Shown here: one piece after another, positions 38,869 through 51,992 of the stretch
How the letters are laid out: each line of letters starts with the position of its first letter
Position numbering within the stretch: the first letter of the stretch is position 1
Origin: Orthonyx spaldingii
Lineage: Eukaryota > Chordata > Aves > Passeriformes > Orthonychidae
NCBI GenBank assembly: GCA_013397795.1
Contig: VZTJ01000748.1
Location: forward strand, 2,090,648-2,154,647
Length of the DNA: 64,000 bases
Direction: 5' to 3'
Position numbers and translations under genes: made by a program
Notes under the pieces: model-generated
Seen by the model: only the letters and a program-made list of their open reading frames with translations
The model's database searches: none
Told to the model about the DNA's origin: nothing

Positions 38869-40380
38869 CGGCTAAACAAGCCGCTGTGTTGATTGTCCAG
38901 CAGCTGCTGATTTTCTAGAGGACATTTGAAACTCTTTTTCTCCCTCCAAGTTTAGGAAAACTTACAATTTGGTAAAAGAAGAGAATAAGTATGGTTTTGC
39001 AGAAACTTTCACAATTCCTTAGCAAAACTGTTTAAGTTCTCTGTACAATATACAAACTAGCTTACCATCATCCCAGTGGCTGCGGTTCGTTTCATGTCTT
39101 GTATTTTTGTCATTCTGTGCTGTTTTTAGCTTGTGCCAGTATTAAAATATTGTCCTTATTAGAGTGCCAAATGCCAAAAGACATTTTGTTGCCTCAAAGA
39201 TTGCACCTAAAAAAACTCCCAGATGACTGAAATCTGAAAACTTTCTCCTCTGGGGCAAACACTATTTTCTTCTCTTTTCATAAAAATATATTATTTTTTT
39301 TTACCATGTTAATCTGTAGACTGCTGAGCTTTTAAATGTAGATGGATTTTCACAATATAGAATATAATTATATATACAGCAAGCAGTCTAACAGGAATGA
39401 GATAACTTTCAGATTTCATGCTTTTTTTCCCCAGTCTTTCTACATTTAATCAGCAATGATTTACTAATTTTCTATGTTTAACAAGGAAACAGTTTACAGC
39501 TCATTCTCATTTCCCTTCGGGGTTACAAATCCATGTGGTATAAAAAAAGTATAGGGTTCTTATCTAACCATTTTCTTGGTGCAAGTTGACCAAACTGTTC
39601 ATCTGTTGGCTTTGAAAGTGAGTACTACTTGCAAGACAAAAAACTTTTAAAATAATCCAGTGCAATATTATTTGGGCTGTTAATGTACTGTGAATGGTAT
39701 GTACAAGAAGAAATTAAAGGCTGTGGTGACATTCTGCTGTTTGTTTTACGAACTTGAAAGAAAACCTGTATGCTACAAGAACCGCAGCTATTTGTGATTC
39801 ATTTGTAGTGTTTTGGTAACTAAATTGCTCTAAGCTGGGGGTAGTGCTGAAGCCCCAAGTTTTCATCCTGCTTGCTACACATCCCAAATTGACTTCCAGT
39901 TTGCTGTTGGAATTTCAGTCTCTCCCTCTCTCCCCTGGGGCTCGGGCAGACAGAGAGCAACTCAACAGGACCTGCAGCAGAATTACCCATTTTGTTTGCC
40001 TGGCTTTAACATCAGCTGGCACCGCATTCTGGATAAGCTGGTGGCACTGAGAAGGTTGGCAGCACTGGATCTACAAGGCTTAGATGCTTTCCCTCATGTT
40101 TTAAGAAACAGTGTCATGAGGGTGATGCAAAACTTCCATTAGCAGAAGTTTGATGTGCTGGTAACACCCATCACCATTATAGACCTTGGAGGAAGCACGG
40201 TGCTAAGCAGAGGGGGCCTGAAGGTCAGTCTGGGAAACGAAGCTGGGGAAGTTCTATCCCTGCTTTTTCTTCATCCAGCTACTCACTTTGTTAATGGCTT
40301 ATCTGTGTGCGATGTGTAAAATGGCTTATTACAGCTTTGCTCACAACAAAAGGGAATAAAATACCTCACAATACCATTGT
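38869..40380 (+). other. FARP1: FARP1 3' UTR (end estimated)
   Basis: AT-rich sequence directly after the FARP1 stop. Candidate poly(A) signals are ATTAAA at 39713-39718, followed by a GT-rich stretch (gctgtggtgacattctgctgt), and AATAAA at 40355-40360. Which is used, or whether a longer form exists, cannot be decided from sequence. Confidence 0.5.
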
Positions 40381-43300
40381 ACATATGCCTGTTTCGAGAC
40401 AGTAAAGCCTTCTTTTTATTACCCCTGACCCAAAACATACCTCCCTCCAAGATGAGGATGGGCTCCTAACCTCTCAGGACAAGCTGCAATCCCTGTGGCC
40501 AAATCCAAGCACACCCTGACAAAGGGAAACTCTTTTCAGAGCATTTCCTTCAGCTGCCTGGAAACCTTCAACCCCCCTGGACAGGTAGTGTGCTGCAGTT
40601 GCTCTTTTCCTCAGCTATTGTCCCTGGCTCTCCATACTAATGCAATAATCACACCTACCCTAGAGCATTGCCTCTGGCTAGGACATGCTGAAGGACAAAC
40701 TTGGAAAGTAGATAGGAAAATCTGAAGCCCATTTTCCCAGCTGCAGGTCCCACTGTCTTGTCCATTCTAAGCCTGTGACCCTGCTCTGTAGTAACACACA
40801 GGGATTCCAGTGCTTCAGGCCTGACCAGGAATGTGAACAATGATCTGTGCAGCAAAGAGAAGAGGAAGTAACACAGCATAGATGAACAACAACTCAGCTG
40901 CAGCCTTACCGATCTGGAAAAGCAAAGAGAAATCAAGTAATACCTTTTCTCAGTAAGTTCCATTTTCATACAAGCTGAATTTGGAAAATAAGGCAAAGAC
41001 CAAGACACAGTGATATTTATTATTAACAGTAGAGACCAAGCTAGGCTGTAGATGCAACTTTCAGAGTACCCACCTAATCACCATTTTCACCTTTTTGGGT
41101 TATATTTTTCCTATAGAAAAAAAAGGTTTAAAATAATTTTTTTTTTCTTCTCTACCAGTGTGATATTTTAAATCCTTTTTTCAAATGGAACCATGTGAAC
41201 TGCTGTTACTTGTCAGCATTTTTCTAGTTGTCTGTTCCCAGGGTTAACCCAAAACTGAAATGATGATAAGAGAGTAAAATCAACTCTCTTGATGGTCGTA
41301 TCTTGGAAACAGGCAGAGTCCATATGTGTGTATAAAACTCAAGGTACTAGAAAACTCTAATATGCAACCACTTATTTTTAATCCTGATTCACATAATATT
41401 GCTGCCTGTTCAGCCAAGCAGGGCCTGCACAGAGACAGGGTCACTGTGTGCCAGGTCAGGAGCCATCACTAAACACACCTCTCTCAGCTGCAGGAAAACC
41501 TCAAACTGGGCACTCCAGGCCATTTACTGCTGGTGTTGTTATTACTCACCATGAAATAGTTACCAGTTTCCAATAATGAATAAATGAAAACAAAACAGGG
41601 ACTTTATTGCCATAGGAGGTTGCACCACAGGCAAAGGGATCGGAAAAGCCTGCACTCCTCTGGTTTTTTCAACAAGATTAAGCATCTCCACCATTTATCT
41701 GCTGTCTAATTTAACCTCTGTTAAGATGTGTTTGATAACATACCTCAAACCTACCTCTTTTCAGATATTTTATTTAAATAACTCTGACACATTAATGCCT
41801 TTGTAAATTCAGCTGAAACTAGACAAAAATGACAGACTGAAAGACAAGTCAGCAAGCAGAGGAAAACATGCCGTGATTGTAGAAATCTTGATAAAAGTCT
41901 CTGCCTAAAGAGGAAGAAAAACTCATTTTAGATACAATCAGTATAATAGCCTACCATTCCACCAGCCAAGAACAAAACAGAGGATCAAGCAGGACCTGAA
42001 AAGCCCAGTTTGACCATTCTTTCTCTCTGTACATGACCAATTATATGGTCTTCGCCCTCAAAAGCACAGTTATGTACGTGCAGGCAGATGCACAACTCCA
42101 GTTGCTACAGCACATGGACACTCCCTCTGCCCTGGGGGCACAGGAAAGCTGGTAGGGGACAAAATAATTGGCAATGTGCCATACATACAGTTTTTAGCTG
42201 CAGAAAATTGTAATGAAGTACAACTACAGGTGTGCAGCTGTCACAGTTTGTCACAGTTAAAGGTGCAATCCTTGGGGGGTGAGAAAATGTAATTTGTTGT
42301 GAGCACTTCATCAGTTTCACTGGGCTGGCAGAATGGAGACTACATGGTGTGTTTTAAATCACTGCCATCTGCAAGTGCTACAAATGCTGAGATGATTACC
42401 ATTAAAAACCAAACATTGATTTATAAACTTTCTGCATATCATTACTGACACGTGGGCAATAACTGCTCTAGAAGCCCACATGTGCATTCCCTCCAGGAAA
42501 GGGGCCCTGAATCTCATCTCACTGACCACTCAGGTGGCATCATTTCATGAAACTTTTCCTTCTTTATTTCTAGGTCACGTAGTTTACAAGGAGGTTTATT
42601 ATGTTGGTGTGGAGTGACAAAAGTAAAATTTAAATACACAGTTGTAAACAGGCAGCAACATCACAGAAAATAAGATACACACTTTAGCGGTCCTCTGCAA
42701 TCACACATTAAGGATGGCAGGAAACCATTGCATACCATTTGTCTATGGCATATGCTTAGTGCAGTTACCAGCATATCTGCAAAACACAGTTAAAAGGAAC
42801 AAGCAGGTTTGTGCTGTACCTTCAGCTCCTCCCCAGCAGCCTACAAAAACGATCTGCAATTGTCCTGATCCTTGCATTATACCTGTGCTTATCAGCACTC
42901 CGGATAATCTTCCAGTGGTGACATTTTGAAGGGAAAAACGCATTTCCTTCAAAGTCAGGTTACTGTAAAACTACTACAAACTGGTACCATGCTGTTTAAA
43001 AAGTAATACAGAACTTCACATAAAGTAGTGAGAGCTAAACAAGACACTGGCCAAGTACATTAAAAGCACATTAAGAGGAAGACGATGGGGTGACAGGGTA
43101 CAGGAGGATGGAAAGTCACACCAAGCCAGCTGCTTTGCAGTGAAGTGTCAACACATCCAGCCTCACTTCCCCCTCCACTCACCCCTCCTGCACAGCGGGG
43201 GCACAATACCCCAGTTAGGACATTTCACAAAAAGCAATTCCTCTTCTGTTCCCACAAGCTCACACACAATGATGGAGCTGCAAAGGAACTGTGGCACTGC

Positions 43301-43454
43301 AGAGTGAAGTTACTGCTTTGCTACTACACCAAAAGCGTTCTGTGCTCTAGCACATCATCCTCCAGTAAATTGGTCAGCAACTACAAAGTGCAACTGCAGG
43401 GAAAATTAGGGTAAAAAAATAGATTACACACCCGAGAGTTACAAAAAAGCAAGC
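40381..43454. other. Spacer between the converging genes
   Basis: About 3 kb with no recognisable exon, RNA gene or transposon. An extra plus-strand AATAAA lies near 41578-41583. Minus-strand AATAAA hexamers (TTTATT on the plus strand) at 42563-42568 and 42595-42600 could extend the STK24 3' UTR into it. Confidence 0.55.
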
Positions 43455-46400
43455 CTTCGGTTCAAATAACTGATTTTATTGTTTTTAAACAGTTTATTTA
43501 CTGCCTAATCATGAAATCCCTGACAAATAAGCAGTTCTACTAATTTAAATGTTTGCATAAATAGGGATAGCTTGTCATTTAGTATAGTCAAGACTGAGTA
43601 AAGTACTACCTGCACAGAAAAATCATCAGTGCAACATCGTAACACAGACATGTTTTAAGCATGAAAAAACCTCTCAAAAATATCAATACACTTCTTTTTC
43701 TCTGAGAAACTGAGGTGGTGCTTCTTTCAAATGAAGCTCCTCTTCTGTTACCAATATAGACCTGATTTTTAAAGCATCAATACTTTCCAATAGCAAATGA
43801 TTGTACTTCTACATTCAAGATACAGCACACTTTTTTTTCAGTGAATCTCAGTTTAAGACAGTCTATATTTAAATAATCTGTATATTACATATAAAAATAC
43901 ACATCTCTACCATAAATGAGGTCTTGTCTTCTTTTAAATGCCCAAGCCTTTTGGCCACCCGCACTCGCCATAAGTCTTACTCATCTTAAGCTCCCAACAC
44001 ATTCATCAAGCAAATTCTGCCACCATCTACTCAGAGAAGTATTTCCTCAACATGCAGTCCTGGAACACAACTACAATGCAACTCAAAACATGTATACATA
44101 ATTTTTCAAATGAGTGTTCAAAGAGTGTAACTTAGAATTTAATTCAACTTAGTGATTGAGAAATTCTTGACATTCAAGCCAGCAGCATAAATTTAACTTC
44201 CCCACTATGGCTCAGTTCTGTGCATCTCCAAGTGAGCTCACTTTAATTTCCAGTCCTTACATTAACAGATGACTAGGGAATAGCTTACACTAATCAATTT
44301 ATATTTCCAATGCAAACACACCTGTTGATTTCCATGTGCAGTCACAGCACACGGATCTATTGAAGGCTGAGTGTTCTCATATTGAGACACCAACAGGTCA
44401 ATTTCCCATTGCTCTACATTCTGATACATTCTGATATACATTTCACAAACGCAGTGCTAAATTTGTTTCCTCAAGAGTGAGCATATCCATAACACTTAAG
44501 ACCACACTAAACAACAAAATTAAAGATATTAATCAAAGTGGAGTTGTAAAACATTGCTCAAACTTTAGCATTGTTCAATTTACTTTAAATTCCCTTAGCC
44601 ATGAAGGAAATCCATTACCTCACTAGGCTGCCAAATGAGTAGTGCCTAAAAGCATGGCCACAAGATGAACACACACCCACATTTTTTTCAACTGTTGTTT
44701 TAACCTGGGCAGAAGTTTATTAGCTCTGTTAGCAAGACAGTGTCCTCTTACTGTTAAATTCTTAAATTAATAAATTAAGGCTATTAATATGCATAGACTA
44801 AGGGCTACCATGGTGATAGGAAGTTGTGGAAGGAGACCTCACCAGCTTCCACACTGGTTAGTGTACCTGGGTTTCTTGTACCAAGCCAGGCAGATATGCC
44901 TATACTTTTAAATGTTAATCTTTTCTGTTCCTAAGCTCCTATCTGTATTTTTTTTAAAAAAGTAAATATATAAGTTACCTCACTGTCATGCAAAGCATAA
45001 AGTCATCAATTTCTTCATGAAAAGAAGGCAAAAATGCTCTCTTAGCTACTGGAATAAGAAGTACCTGAATATAGTTTTGGTGAAACCAACCAAGATAAAC
45101 CTCAGAGTAATACCATGGGGGAAAAGAAAAAATAAAATAAAATAGCAGCTACCTAATCAACTGTGCATAAAACTAATGAACCAATGTTACTATTTCCAAG
45201 ATCTATAACACCTGAAGTCAGCTATCTAGAAGCTCTCACAGGAATAGTGGAAATTTCAAAATTCAGAATTTCAAGAAGTAACTTTTCTCTGGGGAGGCAA
45301 GTAACAGGACCCAGCACACAGCACTCAGGCTGTTTCACAGTCTCTCTGCCCAACATCCATCAATTTTGGTAAAGAAACACACAGATTGAGGCAGTGAGAT
45401 TGAATATTGAATCTATGGATAATTTTTCCTTTATACTGAAAGACATTCATTTTACTGATAAAAATAGGCATGATAAAGAAATACTTGCCACTGTCTCAGA
45501 ATCAACACTTTAAGGAGATATTTCAAAATAAAAGAAGGGAATAAAGATTTGTGTGAGCATTCAAATGTGTTCAGGTGAAAAAAAGACTGTGCCTGAATTT
45601 CACAAGATCCACAAGTATCTGTTACTAAAACTGAACAATTTCCGAATTTGCATTGGCACAGTTTGAAATGGAAGATATGAAAGAACTCATTCTCTAGGAA
45701 AAACAATAATTTAAATGTAAAGCTTTGAGAGACCAGGTGTATGACATTTAAAACAACTAGAAGTAGTACCATAAATAGGAAGTCACGTTCAGAATATAGA
45801 TAAAAAGGAAGAAATGCTGGATAAACAGAAGAAAATTGTATCTGTGCTGAGGTACAAATAGAAGGTTCTATAATACAGGATTAACTCTTTCAATGGCAAA
45901 TACTTCACATACAAAAATCAAACCGAGATTCACTTATCACATAATTCAAACTTTACATGTAATAAAGGCAAGGCAATACTCAGTTATGGCCTGTCAAATA
46001 TTTACCCCACTAACATTATCTACAAAAGCACTTTACCATTTTGTACACAGTGATTCCTTATGCACATTGAAAGGCTTTCTGTTAAAAAAGACATTATATA
46101 CATATCTGTACACAATTCCAACAACCATGCTCCATCTCCCAGTGGAATTCTTAAAGCAAGATACCTGAGGTTTCTCAATATCTTCAATTTCTCTATCACA
46201 AACCTAAATATACATCTCAGATTTTACAAAAGGACACCTCCCTGGAATATGTGCATTATCATTTTAAAAAATTATAGCTTTAAGGAGCTGAAAAAGATTG
46301 CCTCCATCCAAGAGACTTCATTTTCACTCTTGCACATTTAGGAATGTCCTTCCTCCCAAGGACTTTCCAGAGACTGAGAGGCAGAACAGCATTAGGGTGC

Positions 46401-46460
46401 ACACCTTCAATGCAGACACCATGGGACCTCCGCTGTCTTAGAAAAGTCAGGAAGAGTATG
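43455..46460 (-). other. STK24: STK24 3' UTR (end estimated)
   Basis: AT-rich, uninterrupted by recognisable repeats, directly after the STK24 stop. The minus strand has AATAAA hexamers at 43493-43498 and 43475-43480; the second is followed by a GT/T-rich stretch, making an end near 43450 plausible. A further hexamer at 44716-44721 could give a shorter form. Confidence 0.5.
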
Positions 46461-46497
46461 TCAGTAGGATGAAGAACTTCCTCCAGCTAGTGAATAT
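46461..46497 (-). CDS. STK24: STK24 terminal coding exon with stop
   Basis: On the minus strand: acceptor 'cctcttcag', then one base completing Arg and YSLAGGSSSSY followed by TGA (plus-strand tca at 46461-46463). Human STK24 ends YSLSGGGTSSH, so length and pattern agree. Confidence 0.93.
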
Positions 46498-48840
46498 CTG
46501 AAGAGGAAAAGAAATAATTACTATTGCAACTTTCAGAAAGGCATTCTACAACCAGCAGCAAAGAAGTTATTCCATTTTATGGCATTGAAGTTCCAGCCTT
46601 TTTCCTTGCACAATGGCAATCACCACTGCCACCACACTTCAAAGAGCTGTGGAGCTGAACAACACGTGAAATACACCCTGTTAGAGTATTACTGCTTTCC
46701 TAACAAACAGCAACAACCTGTGCTCAGGTGTGTTACTGAGCAGCACATAATGATGGAAGAATATTTAGTGACTCCAACTTTTCTACTTTACAAGTTTACA
46801 TCAAATCTTTCCAAAATATTACTGTGTCAGGAAAACTGTATTTCTAGGTCTAAGCAGATTCTTAAATCATCCAAAGAAATAAGCACACATTTTAATCACA
46901 TTAAGTTTGTGGTAAACTTCATCAAACACCCAAGATTAAAACTGGGGGGAGGGAAGGTGACCGGATTGACTCACGTCACTGGGCAGCTATTCTGAGGGTC
47001 CCAATTAATTCATTCAGACCAACTTACAAAATCCAGTTCTAATCAATCATAAGGGGAAGTGAAAATGTCATTAGAAACTTGTTGAAAAAATATCTTCAGT
47101 AATTAGCTACCCAACTGAAAGGATATTGAATGACCTAATGATGTAATATAGCATACTTCTTGTAGCACTCAAACAAGAAGAAACTTTTTTCAGAATTTGA
47201 CTAGCTCCAAAAAATAGTTTTATCCACAAGGGAAATCTACTAAGCTATGGAATGATTCAAGCTCATTTTTAGTGGGAGATCTTGCTATTCATTCTTTCAC
47301 TCCCTTTCTGGAGTCATTATCCCATTCTACCGGGAATATCATCCCTGAAAAGAAGAGCAAGTTCACCCAGATGTGATCCACTGACAAACATTCTCTATGA
47401 ATAATTCTTTCTCTCCTTGAAAGAGAATTAAGTGCCTGCCTCCACTGTTCTAAGACATTATGACCAAGAAAAACAGTACCAGTCCAAGGAAGCAGAATAG
47501 AAGGAAAACAATGCTAAATAGGTATATGAAAAGTTCTGAAATCTTTCTCGTAGGACAAAAATTATGAATGTTGCTTTCGTGACAGAACAAGTAAAATCAC
47601 CTCCAGCATCCCCAAAACTGCCCATGTCTGGCCACTGTCTCCACGTGGTCAATTTCAGACTCAATTGCAGCTTCAAATCTTTGAGGATTCCAGTTCCAGG
47701 AAGATCCCATACCAGACTGATAAAAATACAACACTGAAATATTAGCTGATGAAAAGTTGGATTCAGTTTTCGAACCCCTAATGGAAACAAACTGAGATGG
47801 AAGCTCCAGGAACTCTTTCAAATGTGCCAGGATCAAATGAGACAGGACAGGACATCTGGCATTAGAAGTAATCTTTCAGCACTAGAGATGCTGACTGGGC
47901 TTCATTCTTAACAGCCCATAAAGCAACAAAGACGACTGCTTGCAGGTTTCTTGGCAATGGTTTTTACTGAAGGAGAAAGTGTCAGCCTGGAAATCCTGTG
48001 CTTCAGCTTCAAAGGTGTGAATTCCTAAACTTTATCAAGCTGTGGCTGGAGGCAGTGTAAGGGAGACACCTGCTCAGGGTGATCTTTTTCCTTATAGTGG
48101 TCCATGATTAATCATTGACATGAGTTTTTTCTAGTACCAAACAATCCAATCTGGCTGCTGTGGGATTCACAACAGCTGTGGGCTCCTGGATTCAAGGTTG
48201 CATTTATAGCCTCTTCCAGCAGCAATTCTGAAAGTTATACCCCTCATCTTTTCTCGTGCAGCATTTAAAAGAACAGAAATTTGAGTGCTTGTTAATATAT
48301 TCCTAACCAAGGCAATCAGAAAATCTCATATGAAATTTGGCCTTTGGAAGTAAGACCAAATATTGGTTTTGGAGGTGCCACCAAAAGGCCATACAGACTG
48401 TCTTGAATGAATGCACAAGGAACCACTGACCATGTGAGTGAAAGAAACACGGACCAGTTGAACAGCCAATTTATGCACGTGGGTAAAGGCAACTGAGAGT
48501 GACACAGAGTGTTCTCTGCAACACACACCCAGACACCAAGGAAGTGTGTCTCCCTTATGTTAACTGCAAAGGGAAAAGCCTGTCCAGTCTCATTTGACAC
48601 ACAATATGCACACCAACAGGATGAACTTACATATGTGCTATCACCTGAAGCTAGAAATTACAACTGCTGATACGATGAGGTTTTTTTCCAGTAAGCAAAC
48701 ACAATTGCACAAACTGCAGGCACAAGGAGTTTTCTTCTCCATTAGAAACAGAAATTAATTCTTTCAATTTAATACAAGCCAAATATTTGTAGAATCAGAT
48801 TTGCAGCTTTCTGTAAGCCATACAGAAATAGTTTCATTAC
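46498..48840 (-). other. STK24 last intron, 2.3 kb
   Basis: Contains minus-strand open frames near 47458-47836 and 48316-48600. They lack splice borders in phase and resemble no protein I know. No transposon recognised. Confidence 0.8.
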
Positions 48841-48977
48841 CTCTGAAGCCTCTGCACAAGGTGTGACACCATGGTATCTGCAATGCCTGGACAAGCCTCT
48901 TCAGCTAAATAAACTGCCTTCCTCAGTTCTTCTATGGAATCTGTGTTACCACCACACACTTCACTCTTCTCTTTCAA
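48841..48977 (-). CDS. STK24: STK24 exon: C-terminal helical (PDCD10-binding) region
   Basis: Forty-five codons plus two bases: LKEKSEVCGGNTDSIEELRK, AVYLAEEACPGIADTMVSHL, then VQRLQ. This corresponds to the GCK-III C-terminal region known to heterodimerise with PDCD10. Acceptor 'tttcatttcag', donor 'gtaatg'. Confidence 0.97.
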
Positions 48978-49875
48978 CTGAAATGAAACCAGGAAGAAAT
49001 ATATTAACAAGACATTAATAAACACTTCTATACACAATATAATGCAGAAGCTTATTAGAAAGTGACTGTCAGTGTTCACGATGTCAGCATTTGACTTTCG
49101 TCACGCACCCTCACATACAGAAGACTTTCTTCATGCAGAAGTTAAGTCTTTGCAGTACTTACCAGGATGTCATTCATCTTCACACACCTTCACTCTTCAC
49201 ACATCCTTTTCAGCATGCTCACAGTCAAAAATTACAACAAAGAATCCCAAGAAAAAAGCTGTATTTACCTGTAGCTGTTTGGTTTCAAGATGTGCTTCCT
49301 GTACTTACTTTGGTATACATACTTGCACACCTATAGCTTATGCATATACAGTGCAGTAATTTTATCAACTTTTTAAAATAATCCTATCTTCATAAATTCA
49401 GATATTCTTTTTCAACGTTGTTTTTAAGTATTTGGGGGAAAAGTATAAAAAATATAAAATTCAGAATGGGAACAAAATACAGTTTTCAACACTGAAATTC
49501 AAAAGCGAAATTCTTGATGATCTGGTCCACGACTGTATCTTGGCACAGTGAAGAGCTTGAAATTTGTAATAAGATGAATACATAAAGTAGTGTCAAAAAT
49601 AGAATGCTGCAATCCAAACATTTACACATCTTTTTCTTGTCATGTTCTTTACTTTAGGCAGCATAGCTGATGTTACTACCATGCATATGAAGCATTGTTA
49701 GGAGCAAAATACAGATCTCAAAAGCAGACACATATGAAAGCAAAGGGCACAGCTAAAACTTAACACAGCAAGTTCAAAATTAGTTGTAGTACTCTTAGGT
49801 GTCATTCATCATATTTTTCAATTTTTTTCAGAGATATAAATCTTGGAATTGTTAAGTTTTAAAGCAATAACTTAC
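48978..49875 (-). other. STK24 intron, 0.9 kb
   Basis: Unique AT-rich sequence. Small plus-strand open frames at 49072-49359 are not coding as far as I can see. Confidence 0.88.
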
Positions 49876-49944
49876 CTCTGCAAATAAAGGGGATATAACT
49901 GTAGACAGGCATTGGGATAGAGGCCTCTTTGGGATATCCTTTTC
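49876..49944 (-). CDS. STK24: STK24 exon: regulatory linker
   Basis: Twenty-three codons, phase 0 to 0: EKDIPKRPLSQCLSTVISPL then FAE. The acceptor is 'ctttaaag' (AAG type). A second AG lies six bases further in (gaaaag|GATATC); using it would delete only the residues Glu-Lys. Donor 'gtaagt'. Confidence 0.94.
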
Positions 49945-50851
49945 CTTTAAAGAAAAAAAACTCTGACCAATTTTATTTTTGAAAAAAAGCATCCTCATTG
50001 TATTCTAATTAAAGAAAAAATGTAGTTCCAGCATGCTACACTTTATGAAAACTCTTGTTTCCATAAATGTTCTACAGCATAATATTCAAAAACTATGTGG
50101 AAAATAGAGGCTGAATTAAAATTTGAGACTGCAGCACCTCAAATACATGCAAGCTCAAAATCAGAAGGGAAAAAAAAGCAAAAACCCACAACTCAAAACC
50201 CCTGAACTCCCACAATCCTACTGAGCATGTACTAAATCATAGACATGCTGATATTTACTAGGTTAATTCCATATGATACAGTATTTTTCTTCTATTTTTC
50301 CAGAATTTTCAGAGCCAGCACAGCAACCACCTGCTCTGGCCACACAGGTTGCAGAAAATACAATGGAACAGTTCCTAAACATCCCTTATTCTGGGTTGTT
50401 TGGGTTAGGTTTATTTTGGGGTTTTTTTTGGGCACAGGCACATTCTATTCTTTGTTACATTGTAGTCTTTTTCCTTAAAAGACCAAAATGCCTTCCCCAA
50501 AACTCCAGCCTAGATTTGCACTGGAGTGCTTTTAGTTTATTATACAGAAGGAAGATTTTTAAAATACAGTACTTTCTGGTCTTCCTCCAGTGCTTGTATT
50601 TCACAAAATAGAGAAAAACTTTTGGTACATATTTTGTCAACCACAGAAAAGGACACATTTAACAGGATGCCTAAACTTCAAGACGTACTCAGATGGTTTT
50701 GTGAAAGGCAACTGTAGAAAAGACATTTTTAGCAAAAGTTCTGGAAGTTTCACAATATATATGCTTTTAAAGGCACAAAATAAAAATCACTCCACTAAAT
50801 TATTAAAACAAGAATTATCTCCTTGTATTATAAAGTCAATATTTTGAGTAC
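49945..50851 (-). other. STK24 intron, 0.9 kb
   Basis: Unique AT-rich sequence, nothing recognised. Confidence 0.88.
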
Positions 50852-50975
50852 CTTATTTCTTTGTAACTCCAAGGGCTGGGCTGCTCCATTCTCTAGATTC
50901 TTGGGGTCTTTTTCTCTTATTGTAAAGATCCACTCTTCTGAATCACTCCCACCTGAAGCCTGACCATCTGCTTCA
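50852..50975 (-). CDS. STK24: STK24 exon: linker with caspase-site aspartate
   Basis: One base completes Thr, then EADGQASGGSDSEEWIFTIR, EKDPKNLENG and AAQPLELQRNK, phase 0. The Asp of TEAD|G aligns with Asp313 of human MST3 (AETD|G), the reported caspase-3 cleavage point. Acceptor 'tcccttgaag', donor 'gtactc'. Confidence 0.96.
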
Positions 50976-51846
50976 CTTCAAGGGAGGAAAAAAAAAAAAA
51001 ATCAGTTTTTATTAACTGTGCCTTACTGCTGATATTAAATATACACACCAAACGTAAAAACAGTCAATACCAAGATCAGGATTCTATTGTGCAGGCCACT
51101 ACATATAAAGACAAGTATGAAAATTAAGGTAGCTTATCTTTTGGGGAAATTAAAAAAATTAAACCAAGATACTTCATCAAATGTAAGGAAGTGAAGCATT
51201 ACAGACTGAAAACATCTTCCCAACTCACATTAACAAGTAACATGAAGTGTTTTCTTGCTATCTGAAAACTGGCTTTAGCAGAGCACCTCAAATCATTAGG
51301 GAAAGGGGAGGAAATTAGAAAACTTCATTCACTTCTCTTGCCTAGCAAAATAGCTCAGACACTGGAACTGTGGTCACTGGAAGGCATGAAGCCAAAATAC
51401 ATAGTTGTAATTTCACCCAAGAAATAACCTGATGCTTGTCATAAGCATGCAGCCTGGAATTGCAGAGAATACTTGTGCTTTCTTTACTGTGAGGTATTTA
51501 ATCCATTTGTGAATAAATTGTGGCAATCTCTCCACTTGAATTTCATTTGCACAGTGTTACTTGGCTGTGCAGCTTGAGACCTTCTGCCTGCAGAACAGCT
51601 GGCCTTATGTCTAGGAAGAACCCTCGATCCTACACAAGAAAAGGTAAGCACAGAATACAGACCAGTAGAATTGTTCTCAGTGACTGTTACTTGCATGAAA
51701 TCCCTGACAATACTGAAATTAAGATTTCATTCATTTACCAAGGCCGCTAAGCTGAAAAGCTGCAAATAACAGAACACAGGAATATATGTGCTAAAAATAA
51801 CTCCTTGGCTCCTCACAAGGATATTTTATAGACTCATCAAACTTAC
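50976..51846 (-). other. STK24 intron, 0.9 kb
   Basis: Unique sequence with a short A-run near 50989-51001. Nothing else seen. Confidence 0.88.
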
Positions 51847-51992
51847 GTATCTGAGTCATCAGAACTGGAGTCGTCATGACTTTGTTCAGACTTCCATCTC
51901 TTGTGCCTGTCAATGAGGTCAGCCAAGTAAGATGTTTTCTTGGAGTTTCGTAAAATGAATTTGTGTTTTAAAAGCTCTTTTGCAGTAGGTCT
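51847..51992 (-). CDS. STK24: STK24 exon: end of kinase domain and Ser/Asp-rich tail
   Basis: Forty-eight codons plus two bases: RPTAKELLKHKFILRNSKKT, SYLADLIDRHKRWKSEQSHD, then DSSSDDSD. RPTA carries the conserved Arg of kinase subdomain XI. The Lys/Arg-rich run overlaps the region described as a nuclear localisation signal in MST3. Acceptor 'ttttcttttaag', donor 'gtaagt'. Confidence 0.97.

Larger units (their letters stand above)
1..40380 (+). other. FARP1: FARP1 gene, 3' half (FERM, RhoGEF and pleckstrin domain protein 1)
   Basis: Fourteen plus-strand exons translate into a continuous chain of about 574 residues that follows vertebrate FARP1 from about residue 472 of 1045 to the stop. Order: Ser/Pro-rich linker (8341-8528), DH domain (9992-26636), PH1 (29650-33314), acidic linker (33816-33979), PH2 (36438-38868). 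All junctions are GT-AG and phases join without a break. Known of the family: FARP1 is a membrane-associated Rac1 exchange factor acting in dendrite growth and synapse formation downstream of plexins and SynCAM1, and the two PH domains help hold the DH domain inactive. The FERM and FERM-adjacent exons are not seen and must lie left of the window. The right boundary is an estimate from candidate poly(A) signals. FARP2 is the only close alternative; the C-terminal match is to FARP1. Confidence 0.95.

Noticed and set aside
47458..47836. Two overlapping minus-strand open frames in the last STK24 intron.
   Set aside because: No in-phase splice borders to neighbouring STK24 exons, and neither frame resembles a known protein.
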